The notes beneath the pieces were generated by a model, which ran no database searches, was not told the DNA's origin, and saw nothing but the letters and a program-made list of their open reading frames with translations. From Algicola sagamiensis DSM 14643 (GTDB taxonomy: Bacteria > Pseudomonadota > Gammaproteobacteria > Enterobacterales > Alteromonadaceae), in contig NZ_KB894501.1 of the NCBI RefSeq assembly GCF_000374485.1, forward strand, positions 1-64,000: 64,000 bases of DNA, given 5' to 3'. Each line of letters opens with the position of its first letter. The stretch's first letter is position 1. This document shows positions 52,094 through 61,997 of the stretch, one piece after another. The translations under genes were made by a program, and so were the position numbers.

Positions 52094-53066
52094 AGAGCAA
52101 ATTGAGAATGTAGATGCAGTATCCCCGGGCCGACTTTTAAAAGAAGCCCGGGAGAAAGTCGGGCTGTCTCAGTCAGATGTTGCACAACGATTGAATTTAA
52201 GAAAAGACATTATTGAGGCGATTGATCAGGACGAGTATGATCGTGTGGCCAGCCATACTTTTGCGAAAGGCTATCTAAAAGCCTATGCCAAAAGTGTTCA
52301 TGCAGATTTTGATGCAGTCATGGCTGCCTTCGAGTCATACAATGTTGGGACAGCGGCTGATATGCAGTCGTTTTCCCGATTGACCCACCGCAAGGCAAGA
52401 GATAGTCGCTGGATGGGGGTGACTTACGGCGTCATTGGATTTATTTTCCTTTCATCAATTATTTATTGGTATCAGCAAAGTAAAGCGGTGAAGACTGTAC
52501 CAGTTCAACCGGAGATCGCTCAAGAGCAGCCTGTGAGCACGCCAGCCATCACAACTGATCAATTTCAGGGAAGCCGACCATCTGATGAAAGTGAGCAACT
52601 TCAAACGGCCGAGCAGGCGATTGAAGATAAGGCAAACCAAACAACGAATTCTAACGAAGATCAGGTAGAGCAAGGGACAGCTCAAGCCGTAAATATGGAT
52701 ACAGCCAAGCAACCACAAGCAGAAGAAAAGAACATTGAAAAACAAGTCCCGGTCTGGTCTGACTCAGATGTCGCTACTTTGGCGCAAAAAGAGTCAACAC
52801 CTGAGAGCGATGGTTTTCAGAAAATGACGTTAGAAGTGAAATTTACGAAGGAGTGCTGGTACAGTATCAAGGATGCTTTGGGTAAAGTGATCTCAACCGG
52901 AATCAAACAACCGAATGATGTCATCAATTTATCCGGTTTGGCTCCATTTAATTTCCACCTCGGTGTTCGTGATGCAGTTGAGATCAAGTTGAATAGCCAG
53001 CCTGTTGATCTCTCATTCGTCAATAATCGAGGCAACCCCAAGTTTGAGTTACCACACACTGAGTAA
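52086..53066 (+). CDS. rodZ: cytoskeleton protein RodZ
   Basis: A 326-residue membrane protein that links MreB to the cell wall machinery. The cytoplasmic Xre-type helix-turn-helix domain spans about 13-75 ([22 protein letters not shown]), a membrane segment lies at about 112-130 ([18 protein letters not shown]), a periplasmic linker rich in Gln and Glu follows, and the C-terminal DUF4115 domain (about 245-320) ends in [15 protein letters not shown]. It overlaps pilF by eight bases and precedes ispG. Confidence 0.95.
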   Translation: MTEEQIENVDAVSPGRLLKEAREKVGLSQSDVAQRLNLRKDIIEAIDQDEYDRVASHTFAKGYLKAYAKSVHADFDAVMAAFESYNVGTAADMQSFSRLTHRKARDSRWMGVTYGVIGFIFLSSIIYWYQQSKAVKTVPVQPEIAQEQPVSTPAITTDQFQGSRPSDESEQLQTAEQAIEDKANQTTNSNEDQVEQGTAQAVNMDTAKQPQAEEKNIEKQVPVWSDSDVATLAQKESTPESDGFQKMTLEVKFTKECWYSIKDALGKVISTGIKQPNDVINLSGLAPFNFHLGVRDAVEIKLNSQPVDLSFVNNRGNPKFELPHTE

Positions 53067-53074
53067 TTGTAAGT

Positions 53075-54190
53075 ATGTTGAAAGAGTCTCCCATCAAACG
53101 CCGCGTTTCTCGCAAAATCTATGTTGGTGATGTTCCCGTCGGGGGTGACGCGCCTATTTCTGTCCAATCCATGACGAATACACGGACCACAGATGTCGAT
53201 GCAACAGTTGCACAGATAGAAGCCATTCAAGCAGCCGGGGCCGATATTGTTCGTGTTTCAGTACCGACAATGGATGCTGCTGAGGCATTCAAGTTGATCA
53301 AACAACGCGTTTCCATTCCACTTGTGGCAGATATCCACTTTGATTATCGCATTGCTTTGAAAGTTGCTGAGTATGGCGTGGACTGTTTGCGGATCAACCC
53401 AGGTAACATTGGCAAAGAAGAGCGGATCCGTTCCGTTGTTGATGCAGCAAAAGACAAAGGGATCCCAATCCGAATCGGTGTAAATGGCGGCTCACTGGAG
53501 CGTGATTTACAAGAAAAATATGGCGAGCCAGTTCCTGCTGCTCTTGTCGAATCCGCCATGCGTCATGTTGATATTCTCGACAGACTGAACTTCCAAGATT
53601 TTAAGGTCAGCGTCAAAGCATCCGATGTATTTTTAGCGGTCGGTGCATATCGTCTTTTAGCACAACAAATTGAACAACCACTCCATTTAGGGATCACGGA
53701 AGCCGGTGGAGCGAGAGCTGGTTCTGTGAAGTCAGCAGTCGGTCTTGGTATGCTGCTGGCTGAAGGCATTGGTGACACATTACGAATTTCTCTTGCGGCT
53801 GATCCGGTAGAAGAAGTCAAAGTTGGTTTTGATATTCTGAAGTCGCTCGGGATACGAGCCCGTGGGATCAATTTTATCGCTTGCCCAAGCTGTAGCCGCC
53901 AGGAGTTTGATGTTGTCTCTACAATGAATCAACTAGAAGAGCGATTGGAAGATATTGTTACGCCAATGACGGTCTCTGTCATTGGATGCGTCGTCAATGG
54001 ACCAGGTGAAGCGTTAATCTCGGATATGGGGGTTGCAGGTGCAAACCGCAAGAGTGGCTTTTATATCAACGGGCAGCGTCAGAAAGAACGCCTAGATAAT
54101 GAGAACCTTGTTGAGCAGCTTGAAACGCACATTCGCTCTTATGTTGCAGAAAGCGAAGCACAGCGTATTGATGTGAAAGTTGTCGAATAA
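53075..54190 (+). CDS. ispG: 4-hydroxy-3-methylbut-2-en-1-yl diphosphate synthase (GcpE)
   Basis: The iron-sulfur enzyme that makes HMBPP in the MEP isoprenoid pathway. It is 371 residues: a TIM barrel ([32 protein letters not shown]) followed by the 4Fe-4S part with Cys in [11 protein letters not shown] and [10 protein letters not shown]. The ATG is at 53075, nine bases after rodZ. hisS follows 123 bp later in the same direction. Confidence 0.97.
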   Translation: MLKESPIKRRVSRKIYVGDVPVGGDAPISVQSMTNTRTTDVDATVAQIEAIQAAGADIVRVSVPTMDAAEAFKLIKQRVSIPLVADIHFDYRIALKVAEYGVDCLRINPGNIGKEERIRSVVDAAKDKGIPIRIGVNGGSLERDLQEKYGEPVPAALVESAMRHVDILDRLNFQDFKVSVKASDVFLAVGAYRLLAQQIEQPLHLGITEAGGARAGSVKSAVGLGMLLAEGIGDTLRISLAADPVEEVKVGFDILKSLGIRARGINFIACPSCSRQEFDVVSTMNQLEERLEDIVTPMTVSVIGCVVNGPGEALISDMGVAGANRKSGFYINGQRQKERLDNENLVEQLETHIRSYVAESEAQRIDVKVVE

Positions 54191-54313
54191 ACAAAAGTTG
54201 TTGAACAAACAATCGAGAAAAATACTCGGGCATGTCAGGTGCCTCTTGGTGTTTTTGGTGAAAGCACCTATAATGCCAGCTATTTTGAAAATTTGAGGTG
54301 AAGTGGTTTAGTC

Positions 54314-55582
54314 GTGGCTAAGAAAATACAAGCGATTCGTGGTATGAACGACTGCTTGCCGACAGAAACTCCTGTATGGCAAACAGTCGAAGAAACTTTG
54401 CGCCGTGTGGTTGCATCTTATGGTTACCGAGAAATTCGTTATCCGGTTGTGGAGTCGACGGAGCTATTTAAGCGCTCTATCGGTGAAGTAACGGATATCG
54501 TCGAAAAAGAAATGTATACCTTTGATGACCGCAATGGTGACAGTCTGACGCTAAGACCGGAAGGCACAGCATGTTGTGTCCGTGCAGGGAACGAGCATGG
54601 TCTCTTGTATAATCAAGAGCAACGTCTTTGGTACATGGGGCCAATGTTTCGCCATGAGCGCCCGCAGAAAGGACGCTATCGCCAGTTTCACCAATTTGGT
54701 TGTGAAGTTTTTGGCCTCAGCGCACCAGACAGTGATGCCGAAGTTATTTTACTAACAGCGCGTCTTTGGAAACAACTTGGTATTGCTGAACATGTTCGCT
54801 TAGAATTGAACTCCCTTGGTAGTAATGAAGCAAGAGCCGCTTATCGAGACGCCTTAGTCAGCTTCCTTGAGCAATTCAAAGATCAGCTTGATGAAGACAG
54901 CCTTCGCCGACTTTATACAAACCCACTTCGCATATTAGATACAAAAAATCAGGATATTCAGAAGATTTTGGTCGATGCACCAAAGCTTTCAGAACACCTT
55001 GATGACGAATCGACAGAACATTTTAAAACATTGTGTGAACGATTGGACGCTGCGGGCATCCAATACACGGTGAATGAGCGTTTGGTGCGTGGCCTAGATT
55101 ATTATAACCGAACGGTTTTTGAGTGGATCACGGATTCTCTTGGTGCACAAGGCACGGTTTGTGCCGGTGGTCGCTATGATGGGCTAGTTGAACAGCTTGG
55201 TGGAAAGGCGACACCTGCTGTTGGTTTTGCGCTTGGTTTGGAACGATTGGTATTGATGGTTTCATCCTTAGAGACATTAAAGAAGATTCCAGCAGCTGTT
55301 GATGTATTTGTTGCAGCAGTTGGTCAAAATGTCGAAAATGCCGCAATGCAACTTGCTGAGCAAGTTCGTGATGAATTCCCTTCGCGCCGCGTGATGTTGA
55401 ACTGTGGGGGGGGTAGCTTCAAGAAACAACTTAAACGTGCAGATAATAGTGGTGCTGAGATTGCATTGATCCTAGGCGAAGATGAAGTCTCAGCGAAAGA
55501 AGTCACGGTGAAGTTTCTACGAGAAGACAAACCACAGCAGCGTATTTCACAAACAGATTTAGCATCGGTACTCGGTGCATAG
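54314..55582 (+). CDS. hisS: histidyl-tRNA synthetase
   Basis: Class II synthetase that charges tRNA-His. It is 422 residues with motif 1 ([14 protein letters not shown] region), motif 2 [20 protein letters not shown], the His-specific [13 protein letters not shown] and motif 3 [10 protein letters not shown]. The C-terminal anticodon-binding domain starts near residue 330. The start is GTG at 54314. It is followed 11 bp later by yfgM. Confidence 0.97.
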   Translation: MAKKIQAIRGMNDCLPTETPVWQTVEETLRRVVASYGYREIRYPVVESTELFKRSIGEVTDIVEKEMYTFDDRNGDSLTLRPEGTACCVRAGNEHGLLYNQEQRLWYMGPMFRHERPQKGRYRQFHQFGCEVFGLSAPDSDAEVILLTARLWKQLGIAEHVRLELNSLGSNEARAAYRDALVSFLEQFKDQLDEDSLRRLYTNPLRILDTKNQDIQKILVDAPKLSEHLDDESTEHFKTLCERLDAAGIQYTVNERLVRGLDYYNRTVFEWITDSLGAQGTVCAGGRYDGLVEQLGGKATPAVGFALGLERLVLMVSSLETLKKIPAAVDVFVAAVGQNVENAAMQLAEQVRDEFPSRRVMLNCGGGSFKKQLKRADNSGAEIALILGEDEVSAKEVTVKFLREDKPQQRISQTDLASVLGA

Positions 55583-55593
55583 AGGATAAAAAG

Positions 55594-56226
55594 ATGGATC
55601 CACAGTTAACTGAAGAACAACAATACGAACAACTGAAATCTATAGTCAAAGAATATGGTGTACCTGTACTACTTGGTGCGGTGATCGGTTTGGGTGGTTT
55701 GATCGGATGGCGTACTTTTAGTAGCCATCAATTAGAAACGCAAGGAAAAGCATCTGAGCAATATGCGCAATTAATTGATGAACTCGTTAAAGAAACACCG
55801 GATGTTCAGGGTAAAGCGGATCAATTGATTCAAAGTCATCCCGATTCAACTTACGCAGTGTTGGCTGAGTTTCATGCTGCCAAAGCATTAGTAGATAAGA
55901 AAGAGTATGCAAAAGCAAAAGAGAAGCTAATCAAAGCATTTGAGACGGCTGACTCTCCAGAAATCAAGTCGATCGCGAATGTCCGTTTGGTAAAAATTCT
56001 GATTGCGCTTGAGAAATATGATGAAGCACTCAAGCAATTAAAGCAGCCGCATCCAAAGTCATTCAATGCACAATTTGAAGAGTTGAAAGGCGATATTTTT
56101 GTCGCAAAAGGTGAGCTGACAAAGGCTAGAGATGCCTACCAAAAAGCGCTTGATGAGGATGGTGCGAAATCAAGTCCTGCGCTTCAACTGAAATTTGATG
56201 ACCTGGCAGTGATTGCAAAACAGTAG
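55594..56226 (+). CDS. yfgM: YfgM family ancillary SecYEG translocon subunit
   Basis: A 210-residue inner-membrane protein with a single N-terminal membrane segment (about 22-40, VPVLLGAVIGLGGLIGW) and a periplasmic TPR-like domain. In E. coli YfgM works with PpiD at the Sec translocon. Family context hisS-yfgM-bamB-der is as usual. The blocks QLTEEQQYEQLKSIVKEYG and FDDLAV near the ends match the family. Confidence 0.92.
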   Translation: MDPQLTEEQQYEQLKSIVKEYGVPVLLGAVIGLGGLIGWRTFSSHQLETQGKASEQYAQLIDELVKETPDVQGKADQLIQSHPDSTYAVLAEFHAAKALVDKKEYAKAKEKLIKAFETADSPEIKSIANVRLVKILIALEKYDEALKQLKQPHPKSFNAQFEELKGDIFVAKGELTKARDAYQKALDEDGAKSSPALQLKFDDLAVIAKQ

Positions 56227-56324
56227 TTGCTTCAAAAGAATAACGTAAAAGAAGTCAGCACATCATTGTGCTGATATGGTGACGCGCAAATAGTGCGTGA
56301 CAGGAAAGATAAGGGGTGTGTCCG

Positions 56325-57500
56325 ATGAGAATCGGTTTCAAACAGATAGTTGCCGTCATGACATTCGGTGTTGCACTCATGGGATGTTCTTCATCGGACG
56401 AACCTAAAATTGCAGAGTTACAGCCGATTCAGGAAAAGTTCACACCGCAAGTGTCATGGGAATCTTCAGTTGATGATGGCATTGGTGAATTCTTTTCTCG
56501 TCTTTCACCGGTGATTAAAGATGATGTGATTTATGCCGCAAGCCGAGAAGGTATCGTCCATGCATATTCATTGAAAGATGGTGATGAGTTATGGGACTTA
56601 GATGTTCGTGAAGACACATCCTTCTTCGAAGACGTCAAATCAGCGCGTTTATCTGGTGGATTAACTTACGCTTTTGATAAGCTTGTCGTTGGGACGGAAA
56701 ATGGTGAAGTCATTGCGATTGATCCAAAAGAAAAGAAAGTCCTTTGGAAAGCTGAAGTGCCAGGAGAAGTGAATACACCTGTGGCAGCTGGCGGCGGATT
56801 ATTCTATGTGAATACAAATTCTGGTAAACTGCTTGCCCTTCACCCTGATGCGGGTGAAAAACGTTGGGAAATCGACTTCCCTGCGCCGCCACTTTCTGTT
56901 CGTGGTGCAAGCAAACCACTTTTTTCAAATGGTGGTGTGTTGCTTGGGACAGCAAGTGGGAAAGTGACCGTTGTGATTGCAGATAAAGGTTTGCAAGCCT
57001 GGGAGCAATCGATTGGTAAGCGTGATGGTGCTACCGATCTTGAGCGATTAGCAGACGTCGATGCGTCGCCTCTGATCCTTGGTAATAACTTATACATTGT
57101 TGGTTACAACGGTGATTTAGTGAGTTTAGAAGTGAACTCAGGCCGTGTTATTTGGAAGCGAGACTATAAATCATATTTAAATCTTGCTGGTGCTGAGAAT
57201 ACGCTTTTTCTGACGAACACGAAAGGGCATATTGTTGCTGTTGATCGCCGTACAGGAACAGAGCTTTGGACACAAAAGCAATTATTTAATCGAAGCCTGA
57301 CAGCACCTGTTATTCTGAATAATTACATCATTGTCGGTGACTTTGAAGGTTATTGGCACTGGCTAGATAAAGCATCTGGCGAGATTTTTGCAAGAAAAGA
57401 AATTGATAGTAGTGGGGCATATATAGAGCCAATTATCGATAATGGTATGCTTTATATTCAGTCACGCGATGGCACATTGAGTGCTGTGAAAACGCAATAA
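56325..57500 (+). CDS. bamB: outer-membrane assembly lipoprotein BamB
   Basis: A lipoprotein of the BAM complex that folds outer-membrane proteins. The ATG at 56325 (MRIGFKQ) has AAGGGG eight bases upstream and is preferred over the GTG at 56316. The lipobox LMGC places the lipidated Cys at residue 21. The rest is an eight-bladed PQQ-type propeller, with repeats such as LVVGTENGEVIAIDPKEKK and IVAVDRRTGTELWTQ. It is 391 residues, typical for BamB, and der follows. Confidence 0.95.
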   Translation: MRIGFKQIVAVMTFGVALMGCSSSDEPKIAELQPIQEKFTPQVSWESSVDDGIGEFFSRLSPVIKDDVIYAASREGIVHAYSLKDGDELWDLDVREDTSFFEDVKSARLSGGLTYAFDKLVVGTENGEVIAIDPKEKKVLWKAEVPGEVNTPVAAGGGLFYVNTNSGKLLALHPDAGEKRWEIDFPAPPLSVRGASKPLFSNGGVLLGTASGKVTVVIADKGLQAWEQSIGKRDGATDLERLADVDASPLILGNNLYIVGYNGDLVSLEVNSGRVIWKRDYKSYLNLAGAENTLFLTNTKGHIVAVDRRTGTELWTQKQLFNRSLTAPVILNNYIIVGDFEGYWHWLDKASGEIFARKEIDSSGAYIEPIIDNGMLYIQSRDGTLSAVKTQ

Positions 57501-57529
57501 CGCGTTATCTGCCGTAGGTTATATTTTAG

Positions 57530-57553
57530 GGCTTCGTTTTCACGAAGCCTTTT
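57530..57553 (+). terminator. bamB terminator
   Basis: GGCTTCG / CGAAGCC stem with loop TTTTCA followed by TTTT. It lies between bamB and der. Confidence 0.85.
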
Positions 57554-57597
57554 CTGTTTATAACAGTAAAGAGTTTTTTTAAAGAGGATCAGGAAAC

Positions 57598-59043
57598 ATG
57601 TTGCCTGTTGTTGCACTGGTTGGCCGCCCAAATGTAGGCAAGTCCACCTTATTTAACCGCTTAACCCGAACACGCGATGCGCTTGTCGCTGATTTTCCTG
57701 GATTGACTCGTGATCGGAAGTACGGTCAGGCGACAGTAGATGACATGGAGTTTATCGTCGTTGATACAGGCGGGATAGATGGCACAGAAGAAGGGATTGA
57801 ACTGGAAATGGCATCGCAATCGCTTCAAGCAATTGATGAAGCGGATGTTGTGTTCTTTATGGTGGATGCTCGTGCTGGATTAACGGTCGCTGATGAAGCC
57901 ATTGCCCATCATTTACGTAAGCAGGAAAAGAAAGTTTTTCTTGTTGCAAATAAAACAGATGGGATTGATGCAGATTCGGCAGTTGCGGAGTTCTATGCAC
58001 TTTCTCTTGGTGACATTTATCAAATTGCGGCGAGTCATGGCCGTGGTGTGAGTGCGCTCCTTCATTTAGCGCTCAAGCCGCACCTTGAAGAGGTTCAGGA
58101 AGATGATTCTGAAGAAGCGCTTCTTGATGAAGACTTGGAAGCATTCGATGAAGAAGACGAAACGCCAATCATTGATGGCCCAATCAAACTGGCGATCATT
58201 GGTAAACCAAACGTCGGTAAATCAACATTAACAAACCGGATCCTCGGTGAAGAGCGTGTTGTTGTTTACGATATGCCAGGCACAACGCGTGATTCTGTTT
58301 ATATCCCAATGGAACGTGAAGATCAGGAGTATATCCTGATCGATACAGCTGGGGTGCGAAAACGCGGGAAGGTAACTGAGGCTGTTGAAAAGTTCTCAGT
58401 GATTAAAACGCTCAAGGCGATTGAAGATGCAAATGTCGTTTTATTGGTAATTGATGCCCGTGATGGGATCAGTGATCAAGATCTGAGCTTGCTCGGCTTT
58501 ACACTGAATGCCGGACGTTCACTTGTGATTGCGGTCAACAAGTGGGATGGCTTGGATATGGATATTAAAGATCGCGTGAAGTCTGAACTTGATCGCCGTC
58601 TTGGTTTTATCGACTTTGCACGTATCCACTTTATTTCTGCGCTTCATGGCTCTGGTGTTGGGCACTTATTCGAGTCTGTGGAAGAAGCATTCCAATCCGC
58701 CACAACACGTGTATCCACGTCCAAGCTTACGAAGATTATGGATATGGCACAGATGGATCACCAGCCTCCATTGGTCCGTGGTCGTCGAGTGAAGCTGAAG
58801 TATGCCCATGCTGGTGGTTATAACCCACCAAGGATCGTCATCCATGGGAATCAGGTGTACGACTTACCAGACTCTTATAAGCGCTATTTGATGAACTATT
58901 TCAGGAAGTCTCTTGAAGTCATGGGCACACCAATCAAGATTGAGTTCCGTGAAGGGGATAACCCGTATGCAGGGAAGAAGAATCAACTGACAGGAACCCA
59001 GATAAAGAAGCGTCGCCGCATGATGAAGTTCCATAAAAAATAA
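57598..59043 (+). CDS. der: GTPase Der (EngA)
   Basis: A 481-residue GTPase with two G domains in tandem that matures the 50S ribosomal subunit. First domain: GRPNVGKST and DTGGIDG; second: [20 protein letters not shown] and NKWDG. A C-terminal KH-like domain follows, ending in a basic tail ([12 protein letters not shown]). It ends the bam/der unit; a hairpin follows. Confidence 0.97.
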   Translation: MLPVVALVGRPNVGKSTLFNRLTRTRDALVADFPGLTRDRKYGQATVDDMEFIVVDTGGIDGTEEGIELEMASQSLQAIDEADVVFFMVDARAGLTVADEAIAHHLRKQEKKVFLVANKTDGIDADSAVAEFYALSLGDIYQIAASHGRGVSALLHLALKPHLEEVQEDDSEEALLDEDLEAFDEEDETPIIDGPIKLAIIGKPNVGKSTLTNRILGEERVVVYDMPGTTRDSVYIPMEREDQEYILIDTAGVRKRGKVTEAVEKFSVIKTLKAIEDANVVLLVIDARDGISDQDLSLLGFTLNAGRSLVIAVNKWDGLDMDIKDRVKSELDRRLGFIDFARIHFISALHGSGVGHLFESVEEAFQSATTRVSTSKLTKIMDMAQMDHQPPLVRGRRVKLKYAHAGGYNPPRIVIHGNQVYDLPDSYKRYLMNYFRKSLEVMGTPIKIEFREGDNPYAGKKNQLTGTQIKKRRRMMKFHKK

Positions 59044-59051
59044 ACAACAAG

Positions 59052-59077
59052 TGGGCATGTGAGGAATCGCATGCCCA
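59052..59077 (+). terminator. der terminator
   Basis: TGGGCATG / CATGCCCA 8-bp perfect stem with a 10-base loop. The T-rich stretch CTTTTATTTTTC begins nine bases later, so termination is likely but not ideal. Confidence 0.7.
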
Positions 59078-59636
59078 TCATCACGCTTTTATTTTTCAAT
59101 ACCACATTACTTTAAAACCTCTTCAATTCAACACCAGTTCATTTCAATTCTTCTTTATATATTGCTCTTTCTATATGTCCCTTATCTGTGAGAAAACTTA
59201 CTTATGCAATGCAGGAAGAGTAGCTCCAGACCTATTGCCATAGTATTTCATCAGCGTCCCTTTTTTGAATAATTGAAAATAAGGCCTTCTTTATTTTTTT
59301 ATGATAAAGGCTGAATTTTCTTCAGTTATAAAAAATGCCCAGTATGTACCTAATAAGTATGATTGCAAGTAACACGTTGAAAAATAATGATAATTGTAAT
59401 TTGAATGAAATTTTAGATGAATTCAAAAAAGAATACGAAAATGTTATGGTTAAAAAATATACAATTATTTTTGTTTCATATTTAATTGATATATATAGAA
59501 AAAAATAATACATCGGCTTTTTATGTTAAAACTTTAGCATTATTTATGTTGCAAAAGTTATTCTTTTCGGTAAAATGTGCTCAGTTTTTGAACAGTTGTT
59601 CGTTGTTTTAGTTTTCCCAAGTTGTAGAAGGTTGTT
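59078..59636. other. AT-rich gap before the metalloprotease gene
   Basis: This 560-bp stretch is markedly AT-rich. A plus-strand frame at 59335-59508 encodes 57 residues (MPSMYLISMI onward, ending LIDIYRKK) but has no ribosome binding site and no recognisable homologue; a 63-residue minus-strand frame overlaps it. I do not call either as a gene. The distal part carries the protease promoter. Confidence 0.5.
59549..59576 (+). promoter_or_regulatory. likely metalloprotease promoter
   Basis: TTGCAA (59549-59554) and TAAAAT (59571-59576) with a 16-bp spacer lie 61 bp before the protease ATG. AT-rich upstream sequence would help. Confidence 0.55.
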
Positions 59637-61871
59637 ATGAAGAAGTTCTCTAAAGTCTCTCTTTCAGTTTGTACATTCCTTACATCTTACGCGGGTGTCG
59701 CTCATGCTTCGGATGCATTCACCACTTCTCTAATTACAGATACATCTTCACTGGAAATCCCAGCGATGCGTGGTGGTAGTGATGAGGTTCTTGCTCAGCA
59801 GGCAGCTACAGCAGTCGGAAAGAATCTTTTAAACAACTGCAACAACTGTGTTTTGGCACTCACTGATATCAAAGAGAGTTTAACAGCCAAGCATTTTACG
59901 TTTTCTCAGATGATCGATGAGGTACCTGTTAGCCGTGCGACCATTACGGTATCCATCGATTCAAAAAGTGGTGAGATCGTTCGCATCTACCACAATATTA
60001 TCGACGCTCAGCCTGCGGCTGCAATGCAACGTGGTATTGAAGGTCTTTCTGTAACAAGTGCAGCAGAAATCGCATTTAATGTTGTTGCTTCTTCAGAATT
60101 ACTTTCTATTAAGCCGCTTGTTCAAGAAGTTTATTACCCATTTGACGGCGAATTAGTCCTGAGTTATCAAGTAGACCTGACATTCGAAAGCAACACGAAG
60201 CGCGTTGTTATTGGAAAGCTATCAGGTGAGGTTTTGGATATTCAGGAAACTGAGCATACGAATCACCTAGGTGAAGATGAGCATGCTCATGATGAAGTCG
60301 ATTTTACGAATCGTCGTCAAGTTGTGACTTTTGAAGAAGCAATGCAGGCGTTGGCTGAGCGACCGGTAGTACAGGAAAGAACAGCCAACCGTGGTGTTCA
60401 AGTTGATGGTAAAGCATTTGTCTTTGACCCAGACCCAAGAACAACACTTGAAGATACAACAATCAGTTTTAAGACTAATAAAGCGGTGCTCAATAGCACA
60501 CTTGCTTCAGCATACAAAACAGTCACATTGCAAGACATTACAAAGGATGGAAACACTTATCGTTTAGCAGGTCCTTGGGTTGAAATCGTCGATGTCATGC
60601 AGCCTTCGAGCAAGTTTACAGCAAAAGGTATGACAACTTCATCAGATGGTAACTGGTTCCATACACGTGATGAGCAAGGTTTCCAGGATGCGAATGTTTA
60701 CTACCATATTGACCAGAGTCAACGTTATTTGCAGTCACTCGGCTATGTTGGCGGAAATGGTATTCAGAATCGTCCTATCAAAGTTGATACAGACAGCTAC
60801 GATAATCGTAACGCATTCTACACGCCAAGAACGAATATGATCACTTTTGGCCACCAAGGTACATTATCAAAAGCGACAGAAGACGCGACAATTATCTTGC
60901 ACGAGTATGGTCATGCGATTATGTATGATATCAACCCGAACTGGAGTCAGTTTGAAGGTGATATGGGTGCAATTGGAGAAGGATTTGGTGACTACTGGGG
61001 CGCAACTTATAAGTATGCGACTGAAAATGGCAAATCTTTCCATCCGGAGCGTATGGGCGCATGGTTCTGGTGGGACAAAGGTCAATTTGGTGGACGTCAG
61101 CTTGATAGAACAGGCGCTGAGTATCAATACAAGTCAGGCCGTAATTATGAAGCACATGGTACAGGTCAAATCGGTGACCAAATGTGGGCAACACCATTGT
61201 TCCAGGCACATGTCGAACTTCGTGAGAGAGGTATTGCACGTGACCAGATTGATAAAATTGTCATTGAATCACAGTTTGGTCTAGGTGGTCATGTAACGAT
61301 GCCGATTATGGCACAATCAATCTATACAACAGCAAAACGTTTATACCCAGCTGGACCACATGCGGAAGTATTCTATAAGCACTTCCAAAATCAAGGCATT
61401 GTATTTAGCAAGAATGCATCTGAAACAGCGAAAAATGGTATCACAGTTGGTCTAGGCGAGCGTTACAACGCGAAAGAAGGTGAAGTGACTGAAATCACAG
61501 CTGCGGTTTCTGATAAAGGCGCAACCTTTGCTTGGAGACAGCTAGATGCGAGTGAGTTCCACCTATTAATTCATGACAAGAATTCAGAGACTTTATCTTT
61601 CACAGCAGATAATGTTCCAGAGCAGGGTGTTGAAGTTCAGTTTGAATTGGTCGTAACAAGTTCAAATAACAAGCAAACTCGTAAAGTTATCACTGTCTTT
61701 ATTCACGATGAGAATACATCTACTTCTGAAAGTGTTTTTGCATCATCTTCAGCATCACCAGCAACATCATCAGGTGATAGCGGTGGTAGCATGTTCTTTA
61801 TCTTAAGTCTTCTCGCAGTCATTGAGACGCGTCGACTACAAGTAGAGCGTGCAAATGTCAAAGCAGCATAA
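59637..61871 (+). CDS. secreted zinc metalloprotease with GlyGly-CTERM tail
   Basis: A 744-residue secreted gluzincin-type protease. A signal peptide (ends AHAS, about residue 25) is followed by an FTP-like propeptide (about 45-250), and the catalytic core has the zinc motif HEYGHAIMYD (422-426) with the third ligand in GEGFGDYW (E448). DANVYYHIDQSQRYLQSLGY ahead of it resembles fungalysin (M36) and thermolysin (M4) relatives. After a C-terminal beta domain (about 605-700) and a Ser/Thr/Ala-rich linker, the tail reads GGSMFFILSLLAVIETRR, i.e. Gly-Gly, a membrane segment and Arg residues: a GlyGly-CTERM sorting signal. The rhombosortase at 24074-24682 is the predicted processing enzyme. Confidence 0.88.
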   Translation: MKKFSKVSLSVCTFLTSYAGVAHASDAFTTSLITDTSSLEIPAMRGGSDEVLAQQAATAVGKNLLNNCNNCVLALTDIKESLTAKHFTFSQMIDEVPVSRATITVSIDSKSGEIVRIYHNIIDAQPAAAMQRGIEGLSVTSAAEIAFNVVASSELLSIKPLVQEVYYPFDGELVLSYQVDLTFESNTKRVVIGKLSGEVLDIQETEHTNHLGEDEHAHDEVDFTNRRQVVTFEEAMQALAERPVVQERTANRGVQVDGKAFVFDPDPRTTLEDTTISFKTNKAVLNSTLASAYKTVTLQDITKDGNTYRLAGPWVEIVDVMQPSSKFTAKGMTTSSDGNWFHTRDEQGFQDANVYYHIDQSQRYLQSLGYVGGNGIQNRPIKVDTDSYDNRNAFYTPRTNMITFGHQGTLSKATEDATIILHEYGHAIMYDINPNWSQFEGDMGAIGEGFGDYWGATYKYATENGKSFHPERMGAWFWWDKGQFGGRQLDRTGAEYQYKSGRNYEAHGTGQIGDQMWATPLFQAHVELRERGIARDQIDKIVIESQFGLGGHVTMPIMAQSIYTTAKRLYPAGPHAEVFYKHFQNQGIVFSKNASETAKNGITVGLGERYNAKEGEVTEITAAVSDKGATFAWRQLDASEFHLLIHDKNSETLSFTADNVPEQGVEVQFELVVTSSNNKQTRKVITVFIHDENTSTSESVFASSSASPATSSGDSGGSMFFILSLLAVIETRRLQVERANVKAA

Positions 61872-61899
61872 TTGAGAAACTTTTCATCACAGCAAAAAA

Positions 61900-61922
61900 C
61901 GCAGCCAAAGGCTGCGTTTTTT
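61900..61922 (+). terminator. metalloprotease terminator
   Basis: CGCAGCC / GGCTGCG perfect 7-bp stem with loop AAA, flanked by an A run on the left and a T run on the right. A strong intrinsic terminator about 28 bases after the stop. Confidence 0.93.
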
Positions 61923-61997
61923 ATGTGTTGACACCAGCCCAATTAGATTAATCCTTGATATACTCTAAAAAAAGGTTTAACACAACGGAACTTCAGC

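Noticed and set aside
59322-59513. 63-codon minus-strand frame
   Set aside because: It is an AT-driven run of Phe, Ile and Leu codons without a ribosome binding site.
60646-61284. Overlapping frames inside the metalloprotease gene
   Set aside because: They are shadows of the protease reading frame with no independent signals.
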